Source: Stappia stellulata DSM 5886 | GTDB taxonomy: Bacteria > Pseudomonadota > Alphaproteobacteria > Rhizobiales > Stappiaceae | Direction of reading: 5' to 3' | Length of the DNA stretch: 64,000 bases | Assembly (NCBI RefSeq): GCF_000423705.1 | Contig: NZ_KE384082.1 | Location: 62,001 to 126,000, forward strand | Shown here: piece after piece, positions 8,081-16,928 of the stretch | How the letters are laid out: each line of letters starts with the position of its first letter | Position numbering within the stretch: position 1 is the stretch's first letter | The notes under the pieces: generated by a model | Told to the model about the DNA's origin: nothing | Database searches by the model: none | What the model saw: only the letters and a program-made list of their open reading frames with translations | Position numbers and translations under genes: made by a program

Positions 8081-9331
8081 TCAGTCGGAAAGAAACCGCG
8101 TCGGAGAATAGGGGGCGGGATCTGCGAAGGGACGCTCGCCGGTCATCGTCTCGGCGAGCAGGCGGCCCATCGCCGCCCCGAGACCGAAGCTCGAGCGTTC
8201 GTTGCCCAGCGCCAACCAGAGACCGGAAAGCGCCGGCACCTGCCCCATCACCGGCAGGCCGTCGGGCATGCAAAGCCGCACGCCGGGGATCGGCACGTCC
8301 TCCACCTGTGCGCCGACCGGCATCAGGGCGCGCGCCGCGGCGGTCGCGCGCTGCAAGGCGGTTTCGCGCGCCGGGCGGTCCGGACGGATCAACTCGTGGC
8401 CGCCGACGAGCCGCAGTCCGCGTTCCATCGGCGTCAGCGTGTAGCCATTGTCGATGTCGGTGATCGGCCGCGACAGCGTCACGCCGGACACGGCCCGGAA
8501 ATGCCGGTGGTAGCCGCGCATCGTCGCGACCGGGAGACCGACCCCGAGCCGCACCAAGACGCCCGGCGCGCCGGCGCCCAGCGCGATCACGGCGCGCGTG
8601 CCCTGTGCCTCGCCCCGGCTGGTGCGAACCGACCAACCGTCGCGGACCGCGACCAGCGTCTCCGCCTTGCCCATCTCCGTCTCGCCGCCACGCTCGCGAA
8701 ACAGCCGCGCATAGGCCTTGGTCACGCCGCCTGGCGAGGACACCGACTGCGTATCGGGCCAGTAAAGCCCCGCATGGTCGAAGGAGACGAGATGCGGCTC
8801 CAGCCGGACGAGGTCCGCCGCCGAGAGATCCGTGTAGGAAACGCCGAAGATCCGGGCAAAATGCCGATCCTGCTCGCTGGCCTCATAGGAGGTCTGGTGC
8901 CGGTAGATCTTGATCCAGCCCGTGCGGCGGAAGAAGCGCAGCGCACTTGCCGCGCGCGCAAGCGCCAGATGCTCGCCCGCCGCGATCGCCTGGAGCGGCG
9001 CGATGGCGCGTCCGACCCGGGCGGCCGCGCCGGTCTGCACCGCCACATGCGCCGCGCGAAGAAACGGCAGGGCCCCCGGCAGGCTGCGAAGGTCGACGCG
9101 GATCCGGCCGCCCGGGCGCATTACCCGCGCAAGCATCTCGCCCGTTGTCGCGGGCCAGTCGACGGGACTAAAACCATCGCGCGCGAGAATGCCCGCGTTG
9201 GCTCTCGATGCCTCGTCGCCGGGCGCGGCGCGATCCACGAGCAAAACCCGCATGCCGCGCGCCTGCAAATGCAGGGCGGCGCAGACACCGCTGATTCCCC
9301 CTCCCAGAACAATGACATCGTGGTTCCGCAT
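8081..9331 (-). CDS. FAD-dependent amino-acid oxidase/dehydrogenase (DadA-like)
   Basis: This 416-residue protein starts with a Rossmann dinucleotide fold (VIVLGGGISG, residues 7-16) followed by the helix and acidic strand end VLLVDR. The C-terminal LWLALGNERSSFGLGAAMG segment is the FAD-closing region of D-amino-acid oxidase family proteins. Members oxidise D-amino acids, hydroxyproline or N-methyl glycines to imines. I chose the ATG at 9331; a GTG at 9346 would add five residues. It converges with the Lrp gene, ending 23 bases from it, which makes a role in amino-acid use plausible. The exact substrate cannot be read from the sequence. Confidence 0.85.
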   Translation of the reverse strand: MRNHDVIVLGGGISGVCAALHLQARGMRVLLVDRAAPGDEASRANAGILARDGFSPVDWPATTGEMLARVMRPGGRIRVDLRSLPGALPFLRAAHVAVQTGAAARVGRAIAPLQAIAAGEHLALARAASALRFFRRTGWIKIYRHQTSYEASEQDRHFARIFGVSYTDLSAADLVRLEPHLVSFDHAGLYWPDTQSVSSPGGVTKAYARLFRERGGETEMGKAETLVAVRDGWSVRTSRGEAQGTRAVIALGAGAPGVLVRLGVGLPVATMRGYHRHFRAVSGVTLSRPITDIDNGYTLTPMERGLRLVGGHELIRPDRPARETALQRATAAARALMPVGAQVEDVPIPGVRLCMPDGLPVMGQVPALSGLWLALGNERSSFGLGAAMGRLLAETMTGERPFADPAPYSPTRFLSD

Positions 9332-9467
9332 TGTGCCTATCCACACCGTTCACAGGATGCTTGCAAGGGGAAGTCGCCCGCGTCGATACTGAAGCCGCAT
9401 TTTTTTGATCTCCAGCATCCCGCTCCCCGTTCAGGACGCGGCACAGCCAACCCCACGGAGTTCACCC

Positions 9468-10466
9468 ATGCAGGCGCTGTTCCTGCCTCTGCGCCTTGTC
9501 GCCTGGCTCGGGCGGCAAGGGACCCGCGCCGTCGCGGTAAGCGCGCTTCTCGGCCTGTTTCTGCCCCAGCTCTCCGCGCTGTTCCGGCCGGTCGTGGAAG
9601 AGGCGATCTTCGTTCTTCTGGTGCTTGCCTTCCTGCGGGTCGATCCGGCGGCGGTGATCGCCCATGTGAAAAAGCCGCGCCTCGTGGCACTGGCAAGCCT
9701 GTGGATGCTCGTGATCGTGCCGGGCGCGACCGCGCTGGCGCTCTCCGCCAGCGGGCTATTGGACGACAATCCCGATCTGGCGCTCGCCGCCTTCATCGTG
9801 ACGGCCGCGCCGCCGATCATGTCCGCCCCCGCCTTCATCGCGCTGATCGGGCTGGACGGCGCCCTGTCGCTCGCGCTCGTGTGCATCACCATGCTGCTGA
9901 CGCCCCTCACAGCCCCCCTGATCGGCGGCGCGCTGATCGGCGACACGCTTCCCATCGACGCGCCGGCGCTCGCCCTTCGCCTTGCCTTGCTGCTCGCCGC
10001 CTCCGCGGGCTGTGCCTGGATCCTCCGGCGTCTCTTCGGCACCGTGCGCGTTGCAGCCGCCCGCCAGCACATCGACGGGCTGAACGTGCTGGTCCTCTTC
10101 GTCTTCGCGGTCGCCGTGATGGACGGGGTCGCCGCGCATTTCGCCGAAACGCCCCTTTTGACGCTCGGCGTCGGCGCTCTGACCTTTGGCGTTGCAACCT
10201 TTCAGATGGGGCTGACATGGCTGGTGTTTTCGGCCGTTCGCAAGGACCACGCCTTCGTGCTCGCGCATGCGGCCGGCAACCGCAACATGGGACTGCTGGT
10301 GGCCGCGCTCGGCGGCAGCCTGCCGGATCTTGCCTGGCTCTACTTCGGCCTCGGCCAGTTGCCGATCTATCTCCTGCCATGGATTCTGGGACCGCTGGCG
10401 CGGCGCGCGGCGGCAAAAGCGCCCAGTCGTGACGGCGGTCACGGTGTCGACCGGATTTCCCGCTAG
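9468..10466 (+). CDS. Bile acid:sodium symporter-like (BASS superfamily) membrane transporter
   Basis: The 332-residue product has about ten hydrophobic segments with short loops. Two regions look like the crossed helices of the BASS fold: AAPPIMSAPAFIALIGL with paired prolines in the middle, and AHAAGNRNMGLLVAALGG near the C-terminus. Relatives move organic anions, bile acids or metabolites with sodium. GGAG lies seven bases before the ATG at 9468; an in-frame upstream ATG at 9405 has no good ribosome site. The gene is divergent from the FAD-dependent oxidase. The family assignment is by pattern and the substrate is unknown. Confidence 0.68.
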   Translation: MQALFLPLRLVAWLGRQGTRAVAVSALLGLFLPQLSALFRPVVEEAIFVLLVLAFLRVDPAAVIAHVKKPRLVALASLWMLVIVPGATALALSASGLLDDNPDLALAAFIVTAAPPIMSAPAFIALIGLDGALSLALVCITMLLTPLTAPLIGGALIGDTLPIDAPALALRLALLLAASAGCAWILRRLFGTVRVAAARQHIDGLNVLVLFVFAVAVMDGVAAHFAETPLLTLGVGALTFGVATFQMGLTWLVFSAVRKDHAFVLAHAAGNRNMGLLVAALGGSLPDLAWLYFGLGQLPIYLLPWILGPLARRAAAKAPSRDGGHGVDRISR

Positions 10467-10517
10467 CAAGGAAGACAGACGGCGGGACCACCCGCTCATG
10501 CAAGGGAAACACTGCAA

Positions 10518-11297
10518 ATGTACAATACAAGAGCTCAACGGTCGCGGGGGCGTCGCCTTGCCGGCAGCCTGGCATTTCTGGCCGGGCTTGCCATCGCCGC
10601 CCTGCCCATCTCCGCAACGGCCGGCGACTTCGCGGAGGTCGAGGTTCTCGGCTTCTCCAAGTCCGGAAGTCACTTCGCCTTCGAGGAGTTCGGCATCCAG
10701 GACGGCTCGGGCTTTCCTTATTCCAACATTTATCTGATCGACGTCGCCGACGACAGCTGGGTTTCCGGCACGCCGCAGCGCCGGCTGGACGAGGTGGACG
10801 ACAGCCAGCCGCTCGACTTCGCCGAGGAACTCGCCCGCACCCGCGCCGCGAACCGGGACGTCGCAAACGACGTGCTCGGGCAAACCGGGATCGCCGGCTT
10901 CGGCCAGACGGTCGGCCACAATCCCCCGACCGAACGCACCAGCGATCCGCATCTGATGATCGCCACGACCAATCTCAGCGCGCCAACGATCGGCGGCCCG
11001 GTCACGCTGGCCCTTCAGGAAATCCCTGTCGCCAAGCCGGGCAACTGTCCCGACGGCTTCGGCACGATCCAGGGCATGAAGCTGACGCTGACCCACGAGG
11101 GCGAGACGCGGGTGCTGGCCGACGACAGCCATATTCCCAAGAGCCGGGGCTGCCCGCTGCGCTACCGGATCGAACGGTTCGTCACCCATACGCCGGTGTT
11201 TTCCGGGCCGACGTATTTCGCCGTGCTCGTCCTGATGGAAAAGATCGGTTTCGAAGGGCCAGACGGGCGGTTTCTCGCGATCACCGGCAAGCTTTGA
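10518..11297 (+). CDS. DUF2259 family predicted secreted protein
   Basis: This 259-residue protein has a signal peptide: a basic start, a long hydrophobic core and an ATAGDF cleavage region around residue 35. The mature part begins AEVEVLGFSKSGSHFAFEEFGIQDGSG, typical of the alphaproteobacterial family DUF2259 (COG5497), whose function is unknown. Two late cysteines (NCPDGFG, RGCPLRY) could form a periplasmic disulfide. AAGGGAAA lies upstream of the ATG. The gene follows the BASS-like transporter after 51 bases and may share its transcript. Confidence 0.8.
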   Translation: MYNTRAQRSRGRRLAGSLAFLAGLAIAALPISATAGDFAEVEVLGFSKSGSHFAFEEFGIQDGSGFPYSNIYLIDVADDSWVSGTPQRRLDEVDDSQPLDFAEELARTRAANRDVANDVLGQTGIAGFGQTVGHNPPTERTSDPHLMIATTNLSAPTIGGPVTLALQEIPVAKPGNCPDGFGTIQGMKLTLTHEGETRVLADDSHIPKSRGCPLRYRIERFVTHTPVFSGPTYFAVLVLMEKIGFEGPDGRFLAITGKL

Positions 11298-11302
11298 TCG
11301 TT

Positions 11303-11338
11303 CCCGCCCCGCGCGTCGCGCTTGTCGCCCGGGGCGGG
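11303..11338 (+). terminator. Strong hairpin after the DUF2259 gene
   Basis: CCCGCCCC (11303-11310) pairs with GGGGCGGG (11331-11338). There is no T-run after it, so it may be a weak or factor-dependent terminator. Confidence 0.4.
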
Positions 11339-11389
11339 CTGTGCTAGCGGCGAGCGGACTTGTCCAACCCACCGGAGCCGCCTGCCGCC

Positions 11390-12067
11390 ATGTCCCTCCC
11401 CCTCGTGATCGCCCCCTCCATGCTCGCCTCCGATTTTTCCGCCTTTGGACGGGAAGTTCGCGACGTGGCGGACGCCGGCGCCGACTGGATCCATCTGGAT
11501 GTAATGGACGGGCATTTCGTGCCCAACATCAGCTTCGGACCGGATGTGATCGCCGCCATGCGCAAGCACACCGACAAGATCTTCGACACGCATTTGATGA
11601 TCGCCCCCTGCGATGCCTACCTCGAGGCCTTCGCCAAGGCCGGGTCCGACATCATCACCGTTCACGCGGAAGCCGGCCCCCATCTCGACCGCTCGCTGCA
11701 GGCGATCCGCGCACTCGGCAAGAAGGCCGGCGTCTCGCTCAATCCGGCGACGCCGGAAAGCGTGCTGGAATACGTCCTCGACCGGCTCGACCTGATCCTT
11801 GTCATGAGCGTCAATCCCGGGTTTGGCGGCCAGTCGTTCATTCCCGCGATGGTCGACAAGGTCGCCCGCATCAAGGCGATGATCGGCGACCGCCCGATCC
11901 ACCTGGAAGTCGACGGCGGCGTGACGGCTGAAACCGCACCGCTGGTCGCCAGGGCCGGCGCCAATGCACTGGTCGCCGGCTCCGCCGTCTTCAAGGGCGA
12001 CGGCGTCGACGGCTACCGCGCCAACATTTCCGCAATCCGCGACGCCGCTGCCCGCGCGGCGTCCTGA
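11390..12067 (+). CDS. rpe: Ribulose-phosphate 3-epimerase
   Basis: This 225-residue TIM-barrel enzyme interconverts ribulose 5-phosphate and xylulose 5-phosphate in the pentose phosphate pathway and Calvin cycle. It begins with [10 protein letters not shown] and has the metal-binding and catalytic segments [29 protein letters not shown] and EVDGGV. I chose the ATG at 11390, which matches the usual start; an in-frame TTG at 11360 would add ten residues. Length is normal for the family. A small membrane protein gene follows after 23 bases and then purB. Confidence 0.97.
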   Translation: MSLPLVIAPSMLASDFSAFGREVRDVADAGADWIHLDVMDGHFVPNISFGPDVIAAMRKHTDKIFDTHLMIAPCDAYLEAFAKAGSDIITVHAEAGPHLDRSLQAIRALGKKAGVSLNPATPESVLEYVLDRLDLILVMSVNPGFGGQSFIPAMVDKVARIKAMIGDRPIHLEVDGGVTAETAPLVARAGANALVAGSAVFKGDGVDGYRANISAIRDAAARAAS

Positions 12068-12090
12068 ACCGGAAGAGGACAGGCCCCGCC

Positions 12091-12558
12091 TTGCGCCCGC
12101 TGATCTTCGCCCTCTTCTGGTCCGCCACGGTCTCGGCATGTGTTGCCATGCTGACGCTCGGGCGCGGCGAGGCCGTGAGCGGCCGCCTGATCGCGGTCTT
12201 CCTCGTCTTCGCCGCCGGCAGTTTCCTGGGCGCCTGGCTTGCCTGGGGAATGGCACGCCTGCTGACCTGGCGTCGCAGGCGGCGCACCGCGCGCTTCGCC
12301 GCGATGGTGGTGTGTCTCTCGCTGGGCACAGCCGGGCTGACGGCGTTCTTCTTTTTCCTGCAGCTGCGCGGCTATTATGCCGACTGGCACACACACGAGC
12401 TTTCCTACCGCATGTTCTGGGAACAGGTGTTCACCGGCGCGACCACGGCCTATATCTTCGTGGTGATGGGCGCGCGGGTTCTGCTTCCCTTCATGCTTCT
12501 CCCGCTTTTTGCAGCCGCCTGGTATTTCGCCCGCATTGAGCCGGGCCGCCGCGTCTGA
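12091..12558 (+). CDS. Hypothetical four-helix membrane protein
   Basis: The 155-residue product starts at a TTG with GAGGAC upstream and has four hydrophobic segments, at about residues 5-25, 33-53, 69-92 and 120-145. A strongly basic loop (RRRRRTAR) after the second helix should be cytoplasmic. I do not recognise a family. It lies between rpe and purB on the same strand with short gaps (23 and 42 bases), so it may be part of one transcript with them. No catalytic motif is visible. Confidence 0.65.
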   Translation: MRPLIFALFWSATVSACVAMLTLGRGEAVSGRLIAVFLVFAAGSFLGAWLAWGMARLLTWRRRRRTARFAAMVVCLSLGTAGLTAFFFFLQLRGYYADWHTHELSYRMFWEQVFTGATTAYIFVVMGARVLLPFMLLPLFAAAWYFARIEPGRRV

Positions 12559-12600
12559 TATGGCACCTTTCACTCATTCCCCCCCTGACGAGGACACCGC

Positions 12601-13929
12601 ATGATCCCGCGCTATTCGCGGCCCGAGATGGTCGCCATCTGGTCGCCCGAGACCAAGTTCCGCATTTGGTTCGAAATCGAGGCGCATGCCTGCGACGCCC
12701 TCGCCAAACTGGGGGTCATCCCGGAAGCAGCCGCGAAAACCATCTGGGAAAAGGGCGGCGCGGCCACCTTCGACGTGGCACGGATCGACGAGATCGAGCG
12801 CGAGACCAAGCACGACGTCATCGCCTTCCTGACGCATCTGGCGGAAATCGTCGGCCCCGACGCCCGCTTCGTGCATCAGGGCATGACGTCGTCGGACGTC
12901 CTCGACACCTGTGTGAGCGTGCAGCTCACACGCGCCGCCGACCTGCTTCTGGCCGACCTCGATGCGTTGCTCGCCGCACTGAAGCGCCGCGCCCTTGAGC
13001 ACAAGGACACGGTCTGCATCGGCCGCTCGCACGGCATCCATGCCGAGCCGGTGACCTTCGGCCTGAAGATGGCCGAGGCCTATGCGGAATTCGACCGCTG
13101 CCGCACCCGGCTTCTGGCGGCGCGCGCCGAGATCGCAACTTGCGCAATTTCCGGTGCTGTCGGCACCTTCGCCAATATCGATCCGCGGGTCGAGGAACAT
13201 GTCGCCGAGGCCATGGGCCTTGCCGTGGAGCCCGTTTCCACGCAGGTGATCCCGCGCGACCGTCACGCGATGTTCTTCGCCACCCTTGGCGTGATCGCCT
13301 CCTCGATCGAGCGCGTGGCGACCGAAGTCCGTCACCTGCAGCGCACCGAAGTGCTGGAAGCGGAAGAGTATTTCTCGCCGGGGCAGAAGGGCTCCAGCGC
13401 CATGCCGCACAAGCGCAATCCGGTGCTGACGGAAAACCTGACGGGTCTCGCCCGCATGGTGCGCGCCTACGCGATGCCGGCAATGGAAAACGTGGCGCTC
13501 TGGCACGAACGCGACATCTCGCACTCGTCGGTCGAGCGCATGATCGGCCCGGACGCGACCGTGACGCTCGATTTCGCGCTCGCACGCCTCACCAACGTCA
13601 TCGACAAGCTGATGGTCTATCCCGAGCGCATGCTCGCCAACATGAACCGCCTGGGCGGCCTGGTGCATTCGCAGCGCATCCTGCTGGCGCTCACCCAGGC
13701 CGGCGTCAGCCGCGAGGATTCCTATCGCCTCGTGCAACGCAACGCCATGAAGGTGTGGGACAGCTACCAGACGCAAGGGTCTTCCGACGTCGACTTCCTT
13801 GAGGAACTCTTGAAGGATGCCGACGTGCGCGCAGCACTTTCGGAAGAGGAAATCCGCAGCCGTTTCGATCTCGGTTATCACACCAAGTCGGTCGAAACGA
13901 TCTTCGCGCGGGTGTTCGGGGCAAGCTGA
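12601..13929 (+). CDS. purB: Adenylosuccinate lyase
   Basis: This 442-residue enzyme performs two steps of purine synthesis: fumarate release from SAICAR and from adenylosuccinate. The family signature GSSAMPHKRNP lies at about residues 263-273, and the upstream TSSDVLDT and GRSHGIHAEP segments hold the substrate-binding residues and catalytic histidine. The flexible signature loop is intact. The start ATG at 12601 has GAGGA nine bases before it. The other purine genes of this window (purC, purS, purQ, purL) lie 4-11 kb downstream on the same strand, separated by unrelated genes. Confidence 0.98.
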   Translation: MIPRYSRPEMVAIWSPETKFRIWFEIEAHACDALAKLGVIPEAAAKTIWEKGGAATFDVARIDEIERETKHDVIAFLTHLAEIVGPDARFVHQGMTSSDVLDTCVSVQLTRAADLLLADLDALLAALKRRALEHKDTVCIGRSHGIHAEPVTFGLKMAEAYAEFDRCRTRLLAARAEIATCAISGAVGTFANIDPRVEEHVAEAMGLAVEPVSTQVIPRDRHAMFFATLGVIASSIERVATEVRHLQRTEVLEAEEYFSPGQKGSSAMPHKRNPVLTENLTGLARMVRAYAMPAMENVALWHERDISHSSVERMIGPDATVTLDFALARLTNVIDKLMVYPERMLANMNRLGGLVHSQRILLALTQAGVSREDSYRLVQRNAMKVWDSYQTQGSSDVDFLEELLKDADVRAALSEEEIRSRFDLGYHTKSVETIFARVFGAS

Positions 13930-13937
13930 GACAAAAG

Positions 13938-13984
13938 GCAAGTCCCCGGCGAACGGACGCAAGTGTTGCGTCCCGGGGACTTGC
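13938..13984 (+). terminator. Nested hairpin after purB
   Basis: GCAAGTCCCCGG (13938-13949) pairs perfectly with CCGGGGACTTGC (13973-13984). Between the arms lies a second perfect stem, GGACGCAA/TTGCGTCC (13955-13962 and 13966-13973). A short T-rich stretch (CTATTTT) follows. It is probably the purB terminator, but the double-stem form is unusual. Confidence 0.6.
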
Positions 13985-14053
13985 AACCTATTTTCCCGGT
14001 GTCCGGTTCGCAAAACGAACCTTAACCAAGCGACGGGTATCGTGTTCGTCGAT

Positions 14054-14278
14054 ATGACAAAGACACCTGATCCTTTCAGTTTCGAAGAGCTTGGCAAGGT
14101 CGCTCGCCGTGCAACGGACGCCGTTCGCAAGGACGCGGAGAGCAGAAAAACCCGGCTTCCCGTCCTGGTCGACGGTCGCGTTGTCGAGATCGACCCCGAG
14201 GCGGACATGAGCAAGGGAACGGCTCCCGACGTGGCTCGTCGTATCGGGAAGAAGCTGAAGCTTCCGGATGCCGGCTGA
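14054..14278 (+). CDS. Probable antitoxin of a zeta-type toxin
   Basis: The 74-residue charged protein (MTKTPDPFSFEELGKVARRA at its start) has no recognisable domain. Its last 11 bases overlap the start of the zeta-toxin-like gene, the usual antitoxin-first arrangement. A short helical N-terminus is followed by LPVLVDGRVVEIDPEADM, which could be the toxin-binding part. It does not resemble the epsilon antitoxin. A GTG four codons earlier is an alternative start; neither has a strong ribosome site. The role is inferred from position, size and overlap. Confidence 0.6.
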   Translation: MTKTPDPFSFEELGKVARRATDAVRKDAESRKTRLPVLVDGRVVEIDPEADMSKGTAPDVARRIGKKLKLPDAG

Positions 14279-14906
14279 CCCTGTCCGGCCGGTTCTGACG
14301 ATTTTTGCCGGTCCAAACGGGTCAGGGAAAACCACGCTCCGCAATCAGTTCGTCAAGGATGGGTATGATCTGGGCGCCTATGTGAATGCGGACGACATCC
14401 TGGCACGGGGCTCCAGTGAGGTGCCGGCGTCCACAAGCCGCCCGGATCGGGAGGCATGGGCATTCAACGAGGCGGAGCGCCAACGACAGGCGCTTCTTGA
14501 GGGCGGCGAAGCCTTTTCTTTCGAGACGGTGTTTTCCCACGAAAGCAAGCTCGACTTCATGCGCAAGGCGCGAGAGGCGGGTTACTTCATTCGCCTGCTC
14601 TTCGTTGCGACCGACAGTCCGGCCCTGAACGTGGCGCGTGTTTCAAAGCGCGTCAGGGATGGCGGGCACGACGTCGAGACACGCAAGGTGGTGGCACGAT
14701 ACAAGCGGACATTGACGCTGTTGCCCCTGGCGATAGAACAGGCCGATCACGCGGTCCTTTTCGACAATTCCGGCACCACGATGCGAGCGGTCGTGGCGCT
14801 GATGCGCTCCGCCGACTTCCCTGCAAGCTTCCACGTCCAGACCCCCATTCCCGAATGGATCGACGAGGCGATGAACACATACAGGTCCAGGAAGAAAAAG
14901 ACATGA
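14268..14906 (+). CDS. Zeta-toxin family kinase-like protein
   Basis: This 212-residue P-loop protein has Walker A GPNGSGKTT (residues 15-23), an early NADDIL segment with the likely catalytic Asp, and the RVSKRVRDGGHDV segment whose RxxxR and GGH are typical of short zeta toxins. Zeta toxins phosphorylate UDP-N-acetylglucosamine or related nucleotides and block wall synthesis. It overlaps the upstream small gene by 11 bases and the downstream hydrolase gene by 4 (ATGA), so all three are translationally coupled. No inactivating change is visible. The cellular target cannot be read from sequence. Confidence 0.85.
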   Translation: MPADPVRPVLTIFAGPNGSGKTTLRNQFVKDGYDLGAYVNADDILARGSSEVPASTSRPDREAWAFNEAERQRQALLEGGEAFSFETVFSHESKLDFMRKAREAGYFIRLLFVATDSPALNVARVSKRVRDGGHDVETRKVVARYKRTLTLLPLAIEQADHAVLFDNSGTTMRAVVALMRSADFPASFHVQTPIPEWIDEAMNTYRSRKKKT

Positions 14907-15457
14907 AGATCTCCGAGGCAGACATCCTTCTCATTCCCGGCTACGGCGACACGCCGGCCGGGCACTGGATGCACCGATGGGCGGAGAAGATGCCGACGGC
15001 ACGGTTCGTGGATCTCGGCAACCCGCATCGTCCGGCGAGGAAGACCCGGGTCGAGGCCGTGACAAAGGCCGTTCAGGACGCCGAACGGCCGGTCGTGCTC
15101 GTCGCGCATTCGCTCGGCGCCAACACTGTCGTGCACGCGGCCCACGCGCTGCCCAAGGACGCGGTCAAGGCCGCCTTCCTGGTCGCGCCGACCGATCTGT
15201 CGCGAGACACGCCAAAGCCCGCCTTCGAAGTCGCGGATTTCCTGCCGTTGCCCAAGGGACCGCTGCCGTTTCCCGCAAGAATCGTCGCCAGCCGAACGGA
15301 CCCCCATTGCGCCTTCGAGACGGCGAAGGACTGGACGCAGGACTGGGGCGCGCATTTCCAGGACGCGGGAGATGCCGGCCATATCAATCTGGAAAGCGGG
15401 CATGGCCCCTGGCCGGAAGGCCTGATGTCCTTCGCCTATCTGATGAAGACGCTTTAG
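14903..15457 (+). CDS. RBBP9/YdeN family alpha/beta hydrolase
   Basis: The 184-residue serine hydrolase has a nucleophile elbow VAHSLGAN (Ser70), an early LIPGYGDTPAGHWM loop that is diagnostic of the RBBP9/YdeN family, and a C-terminal GHINLESGHGPWPEG stretch with the catalytic histidine. The start overlaps the zeta-toxin stop as ATGA. Family members in bacteria have poorly known substrates (small esters or acyl compounds). Its coupling to a toxin gene is unusual and could be chance or a third component of the module. Confidence 0.88.
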   Translation: MKISEADILLIPGYGDTPAGHWMHRWAEKMPTARFVDLGNPHRPARKTRVEAVTKAVQDAERPVVLVAHSLGANTVVHAAHALPKDAVKAAFLVAPTDLSRDTPKPAFEVADFLPLPKGPLPFPARIVASRTDPHCAFETAKDWTQDWGAHFQDAGDAGHINLESGHGPWPEGLMSFAYLMKTL

Positions 15458-15495
15458 GGCCCGGCCCGCACCGACATGCGCCGAATGCGAAAAGC

Positions 15496-15518
15496 GGCCG
15501 GTTCCAGAAAAACCGGCC
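15496..15518. terminator. Hairpin between convergent genes
   Basis: GGCCGGTT (15496-15503) pairs with AACCGGCC (15511-15518). It sits between the hydrolase gene and the convergent small membrane gene. The T-run is poor. Confidence 0.45.
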
Positions 15519-15588
15519 TCCCGATTTCATCTCCAGCCGCATCGGTCACGCCGGACCCGGCCGCATGTGTCGGGCAACGCTCCCGGCG

Positions 15589-15804
15589 TCAGACGGACCG
15601 TGCGTCCCGCTCGACAAGCCCGGAGATCCGGCGCGCCACGAAGTAGCTCGCCGGCACAGCCAGCACCAACCCGACTGCGGCAAAGGCTGCCAGAAGCCAG
15701 GGATCATAGTCATTGAGACCGAAGAAGGTCATCGGCATCAGTGCGAAAATCCCGGCAAAGGTCGGGGCGACAACAATCAACAGCAAGGCTGTCAGCTTCC
15801 ACAT
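15589..15804 (-). CDS. Small two-helix membrane protein
   Basis: The ATG at 15804 has GGAG eight bases upstream and opens a 71-residue protein. It has two hydrophobic segments (about residues 3-22 and 30-52) and a charged basic C-terminus (RRISGLVERDARSV) that should be cytoplasmic. An extension of 28 residues to 15888 is possible but lacks hydrophobic or family support. I do not recognise the family. Confidence 0.6.
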   Translation of the reverse strand: MWKLTALLLIVVAPTFAGIFALMPMTFFGLNDYDPWLLAAFAAVGLVLAVPASYFVARRISGLVERDARSV

Positions 15805-15984
15805 GGCGTGCACTCCAGGGCATGGCACGGCGATGCAGGCAGCGCGGCGCGCGGGCGCGCGACAACCGCATCGTTCGACGGCCATCAATATAGCGTGCTT
15901 TTGCTCGGATAAAACGTGACACGCCGTCTCAACGCGTTTTCCCGTTCGGGGAAACCGCGTATGCCCGAGCTTGCCGCAGAAATG

Positions 15985-16755
15985 TCAGTCCAGCTTGCCG
16001 GCCATGTCGGAGGCGGCATCCATGAACAGCCCCATGTCGATGCCGAGCGCGATGAAACGAAAGCCCATCTCCTTGCCGCGCTTTGCGTCTTCCACGGAGT
16101 TGGTGAAGATGCCGGCGAGCTTGCCGGCGGCCCGCGCCTTTGCGGCAACATCGGCCGCAAGCGTTTGAACCCGCTCGCTTGAGGGATTGAGGTCCGCGCC
16201 ATCCGAAAGCGTCAGCGACATGTCGCCCGGTCCGACGAACACACCGTCGAGACCGTCGACCGCGAGGATCTCGTCCAGCGCCTCGAGCGCGGCCGGCGTT
16301 TCGATCATCGCGAAGGCAATGGTCTCGCGGTTGGCGCGTTCCAGATAGTCCGCCGGTGAGACGCCCTGCAGCATCGCGGCGCGATGCGGCCCCCAGCTGC
16401 GGGCGCCGAGTGGCGGATACTTCGCCGCGGCCACCAGCGCCAGCGCATCTTCCGGCGTGTTCACCATAGGCATGATCGCGGCTTCCGCGCCCAGATCGAA
16501 CAAGCGGCTGACGGTGGCAAAATCGTCGACCGGAGGACGCACGACGGCATGCGCGCCGCCCAGACGCGCAGCGGCAATGCCGTCGCGCACCGAGGCGATG
16601 TCATGGGCGCCATGCTGCATGTCCAGCGTAACTGCGGGATAGCCGGAGCGCCCGAGCAATTCCGCAAGCACCGGAACGGCAAGCGTCGACCATGCCGTGA
16701 CGATGGTTTCGTCCGCGCGCAGACGCGCGGCAAGTGAAACGGACGTGTCAGTCAT
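15985..16755 (-). CDS. HpcH/HpaI family aldolase
   Basis: This 256-residue TIM-barrel aldolase belongs to the class II, divalent-metal HpaI/GarL group that cleaves 4-hydroxy-2-oxo acids to pyruvate (or a related keto acid) plus an aldehyde. Visible family segments are LDMQHGAHD, VRPPVDDF, AMIETPAALE (metal-binding Glu) and VGPGDMSLTL (metal-binding Asp). AGGTT-type ribosome signal precedes the ATG. The sugar-acid or aromatic substrate is not determined by its neighbours, which are a small membrane protein and an ATPase regulator. Confidence 0.92.
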   Translation of the reverse strand: MTDTSVSLAARLRADETIVTAWSTLAVPVLAELLGRSGYPAVTLDMQHGAHDIASVRDGIAAARLGGAHAVVRPPVDDFATVSRLFDLGAEAAIMPMVNTPEDALALVAAAKYPPLGARSWGPHRAAMLQGVSPADYLERANRETIAFAMIETPAALEALDEILAVDGLDGVFVGPGDMSLTLSDGADLNPSSERVQTLAADVAAKARAAGKLAGIFTNSVEDAKRGKEMGFRFIALGIDMGLFMDAASDMAGKLD

Positions 16756-16928
16756 GCAAGAACCTCATTGACGCGGCGGGGGAACTGCGAGCCTGAGTCC
16801 GCCCGGCCCGAAGGCAGCGCATCGGGCCAGCGGGCGAACGCAGAAACGCACCGCACACTCGCACGATCCGGACATTTCGTCACCATCACCGGCCGGGGAC
16901 ACTCGCCCCCGAGCTCTGGTCCGCCGGC

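Noticed and set aside
14028-14035. A TTAACCAA stretch before the antitoxin gene as a CtrA site
   Set aside because: Only one half-site is present; no second TTAA occurs at the required spacing.
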